Assembly (NCBI GenBank): GCA_037833965.1
Contig: AP031355.1
Coordinates: 7,217,501 to 7,281,500 of the forward strand
Length of the DNA stretch: 64,000 nt
From: Marchantia polymorpha subsp. ruderalis
Taxonomy: Eukaryota > Streptophyta > Marchantiopsida > Marchantiales > Marchantiaceae
Direction of reading: 5' to 3'
Made by a program: the position numbers and the translations under genes. Numbering within the stretch: the stretch's first letter is position 1; each line of letters starts with the position of its first letter. The notes under the pieces were generated by a model. It was not told where the DNA came from. It did not search any database and saw only the letters and a list, made by a program, of their open reading frames with translations. Below, one piece after another: positions 61,555 to 64,000 of this stretch.

Positions 61555-63191
61555 TCAAAGAAAATGCTTGGGAACGATCTTACTTGCACGTTTCCCGCCG
61601 CGATCACGTTCTGGTCCTTTGCTAAGATCCTTAACAAGAGACATCGCTGTTGCAAACAGTTCAACTTTATTCCACCACTTGTTGGCAGCAACAATCCATT
61701 TTACCGATCCTTTGTTTTCAAGTGTGCTGACACGGATCTTATATGAGGCGTCTGTCGTATTAAGTTCGTCTACCGTATACTTCGCTCCCCACTCCAAGAG
61801 AAGATTTTGTTTTTTTGCATCCATACTCTTGACTTCAACCTTCGCTCCCCACTTTTCAACTTCTTGTGATATATGTACAGACATAAAAAATGGTTGTATG
61901 GGCTCTACGGAACCATACATCTCTGATTCATCAAGAGCTGACTTTGAAATCTCACCCTGAAAAAAATAACAAACACAATACTCTTAGATCATATCCAAAT
62001 TGCAATATATGTAATTGTAACATAAACATTACAAATTGGAAAATCTTTACGTCAGGAGTAAGAATGTTTGACCTTTGTCCGAGCTGTCTCTTCATCTTCG
62101 ATGTTATCCAGGTCTGCCATGCGCTTCATTCGACCTCTCAGAACGGTTTCTCCAAGATCAAGTTTAGCTTTCCTGCCCGTTGGACTATAGAGATAATCCA
62201 GAAATTTCAAGATTATTCGTTCATTACATTCCAAAGATGGATTCCAGTTGGATTGTTCAATCCAACTGTACTTACCAGAGAATACTATCCATTATTTTGC
62301 CTCAGCTTTCAAATCGCTGCAACTGTCATCTGCACTCAAGATTACCACGAGATCTTCCATGGCTTCAACTTCGTTAATGTCAATCTCCGACTTCTTCATA
62401 CCTCACCGTTGACTGCTCCTTCTGTTTTTGGCCTGCTCTCCCTTCACCCACTCTTGAATAGAATCTACGAACTGTGCCTTTCTCTTACAGGGATCAAGTA
62501 GTTCGTCAAGATGATCAAAGACAAAATTTGTAAACTCTCGAATTCTCAACATTTCCCAGCCTAGAAGGAAATTCTTGCATACGAGTCTCATAGCCCTCAA
62601 AATCACCGGAGGTTCCTCCAATTCTCCTACATCCTCTCCCGTCATTAGAGAATATATCTTTTGGTCAAAATACCCCTTAATAATCTGGACACACAACTCA
62701 AACTGTCATTTCTGCAACATATATACGGTTATTGCAATATAAACATAATAAATCAAAAATTTTATGAAAGTCTACATGAATTCAATTTAAAATAAACAAT
62801 GCAAATAGAAAAAAAAACTTGCCACTGAAGAATTGCATACCTTGGTTCGAAAGAAGTCAAACTTATCTTGCTTGTGCTTGATCCAACGCTAACAAAAATT
62901 ACCAAAATGCTTGTCACAAGAGTCAATCAACTCTTTCTTGTCAGCCTTCCTAGAAACTCCAGTCGTCTTTGGTCCAGGTGGAAGCTTCTGAGTAATTTGG
63001 AGATGACAGTCCACATGGTCTTTCCTCCAATGCTTTTCGATATAATATTTTTGGGAAAATGTTCATGGGAAAGGACAACCTTGCAGTAGGCATTTCCAGT
63101 TATGCCTACCGCCCTTGGTGACGTGTGGCACCTTCGCATAGTGCTTATCCAATATCGCATCTTCCATTTCGCCCCCAAATACTCCCGCCAT
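61555..63191 (-). pseudogene. Unrecognised C2H2-type zinc-finger gene with four in-frame stops
   Basis: Three phase-compatible exons: 63191-62841, 62702-62073 and 61956-61555, in all 461 codons including the final stop. ATG 63191 starts MAGVFGGEMEDAIL. Exon 1 encodes a C2H2-like finger (WKCLLQGC, then KYYIEKHWRKDH) followed by a basic helix (KADKKELIDSCDKHFG; WIKHKQDKFDFF). Exon 2 is charged and helical (CVQIIKGYFDQKIYSLMTGE; LLGWEMLRIREFTNFVFDHL; IILKFLDYLYSPTGRKAKLD). Exon 3 has EKWGAKVEV, WIVAANKWWNKVEL and ends in a basic GPERDRGGKRASK segment. In-frame stops lie at 63065-63063 (TGA), 62891-62889 (TAG), 62405-62403 (TGA) and 62294-62292 (TAA). No frameshift is seen. I do not know the family; a domesticated or decayed mobile-element protein, or a lineage-specific gene, are both possible. 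Confidence 0.6.
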
Positions 63192-63801
63192 GACCGCTCA
63201 CTACACCGCTGGCTCGCAACAAGAAGTCAAGGTTTCAGGGTTTTAAGCTCAGTACCAACTGGAGCATTTGGCATGCCGTATGCTAGTCAAGAGTCTTCTG
63301 TCGAGGTTCTGAGAGTTGCAATAAGAGAAGAAACTGATAAGACTACCTTAAAGATTCTACTCAGTGATGCCTAAGAAGCGAAAAAAATGTTTTAGAAATT
63401 ATCATAATCTTTGTTTTGGCCTACACTTCACAAGCAACTCCCTGAAGAACTCAACAAAGACATTGATTCAACACATACTCCGAGTACCTGACCAATAGAA
63501 ACTTGAGAAATCTTCAAATGATGCTCTATGTTAACGGTAGTAGAACATTAAACTTCTGCAAAATGATAAACGTACCTTTCGGTTGGAGAAAGTAAATGAA
63601 AGTATGATATTACTTATATGCCTCAATTATGGCATTACTTACAATGCCTAAGATGCACAGTAGGGAAAAGATGAAGTTGAATCTTTAAAGAAACACGAAA
63701 AATAACTCTTCAATGCGGTAGCTTACACTATCCGTACACATCTGAAATTGACTGTACAGAGAAGGTCAAATTACTCCAAATGGGTTTAGCCTGATCCCCA
63801 C
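63192..63801. other. Spacer between the C2H2 gene and the ECM29-like exon
   Basis: Upstream flank of the C2H2 gene. A plus-strand frame of 90 codons (63102-63374) overlaps the start of that gene antisense and has no recognised motif. The rest has dense stops. Confidence 0.4.
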
Positions 63802-63946
63802 CTAAGTAGATGGTAAAAAGTCGTCGTATGAGTGTTGAATCTTCCAAATTAACACCAGTCGTCTTTCGTTTAAGAAGCTCATCGCCTCGCTTTGAAACTT
63901 TCTCATTGCGCAATAAACCAAGACAACACAAAGATATCTTAGAGTA
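63802..63946 (-). pseudogene. Lone exon resembling ECM29 (proteasome-associated HEAT-repeat protein)
   Basis: After a TTTTTCTGTAG acceptor the minus strand reads YSKISLCCLGLL, then VSKRGDELLKRKTTGVNLED, then STLIRRLFTIYL, up to a GTGGGG donor at 63801. The segment (RGxELLKKKxxGxNLxDxxLIxRLF) resembles plant ECM29, a large scaffold that links the 26S proteasome halves. The neighbouring exons expected leftward are absent, and the upstream part lies outside the window, so this may be the truncated end of a gene or a captured exon. Match is from memory of the family pattern. Confidence 0.45.
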
Positions 63947-64000
63947 CTACAGAAAAATTAGTTAACTATGAGAGATAAACGTAAGACTTTCAATCACAAT

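Noticed and set aside
61890-62501. 203-codon plus-strand frame
   Set aside because: It is antisense to exon 2 of the C2H2 gene, whose own frame has better amino-acid composition, zinc-finger context and splice sites.
61555-63191. Stops corrected by U-to-C RNA editing
   Set aside because: Such editing is known from organelle transcripts of some hornworts and ferns, whereas this gene has nuclear-type introns and setting; cytosine deamination is simpler.
1-64000. tRNA, rRNA or organelle insertions
   Set aside because: No stretch with convincing tRNA A/B boxes, rRNA core sequence or organelle genes was seen while reading; the GGTTCTAATCCC word at about 38592 has no matching tRNA body.

Overview
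This window is nuclear DNA of a streptophyte, almost certainly a land plant. Its intact genes are split by GT-AG introns mostly of about 70-300 bases, and their proteins match plant families: a transcription elongation factor SPT5 with the plant-type C-terminal repeats, an AIP2-type RING ubiquitin ligase, an R3HCC1L-like protein and a caleosin/peroxygenase. Gene density, AT-rich spacers and a mix of decayed chromovirus, copia, LINE, pogo and miniature elements would fit a bryophyte or other seed-free plant, but I cannot fix the species from sequence alone.

Layout. 1-0.4 kb: possible first exon of a minus-strand gene leaving the left edge. 2-12.3 kb: transposon-rich AT desert holding a LINE remnant (+), then a decayed chromodomain Ty3/gypsy element (-) carrying a nested hAT-like miniature element. 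13.5-17.4 kb: a pogo/Tigger element (+) cut off by a duplicated piece of SPT5, which is itself joined in frame to the front half of a fasciclin-like arabinogalactan protein gene. 21.4-29.2 kb: the complete parental SPT5 gene (-), 22 coding exons, about 1,075 residues. 32.3 kb: a miniature element with long inverted ends. 34.4-37.0 kb: AIP2-like RING E3 (-). 40.5-43.0 kb: R3HCC1L-like gene (-). 44.4-50.7 kb: retrotransposon graveyard (gypsy RNase H, copia with an internally inverted block, a second copia LTR plus gag, a foldback). 51.9-53.3 kb: a cluster of perfect short hairpins. 55.3-57.1 kb: caleosin/peroxygenase (+). 57.9-58.3 kb: a 195-base tandem duplication. 61.5-63.2 kb: an unrecognised C2H2-type gene with four in-frame stops (-). 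63.8-63.95 kb: a lone exon resembling ECM29.

The most interesting item is the chimera at 14477-17363. A roughly 2.4-kb block of SPT5 was copied in direct orientation about 11.6 kb away and fused to an FLA gene. All five introns, all phases and a 415-residue reading frame are preserved, giving a predicted protein with a secretory signal and half a fasciclin domain followed by the SPT5 NGN domain and first KOW, and ending in a short tail read from the antisense strand of the pogo transposase. Second is the C2H2 gene at 61.5-63.2 kb, where all four stops differ from a sense codon by a single C-to-T change and no frameshift is seen.

The intact genes (SPT5, RING E3, R3HCC1L-like, caleosin) are independently transcribed housekeeping or stress genes; nothing suggests that they work as a cluster.
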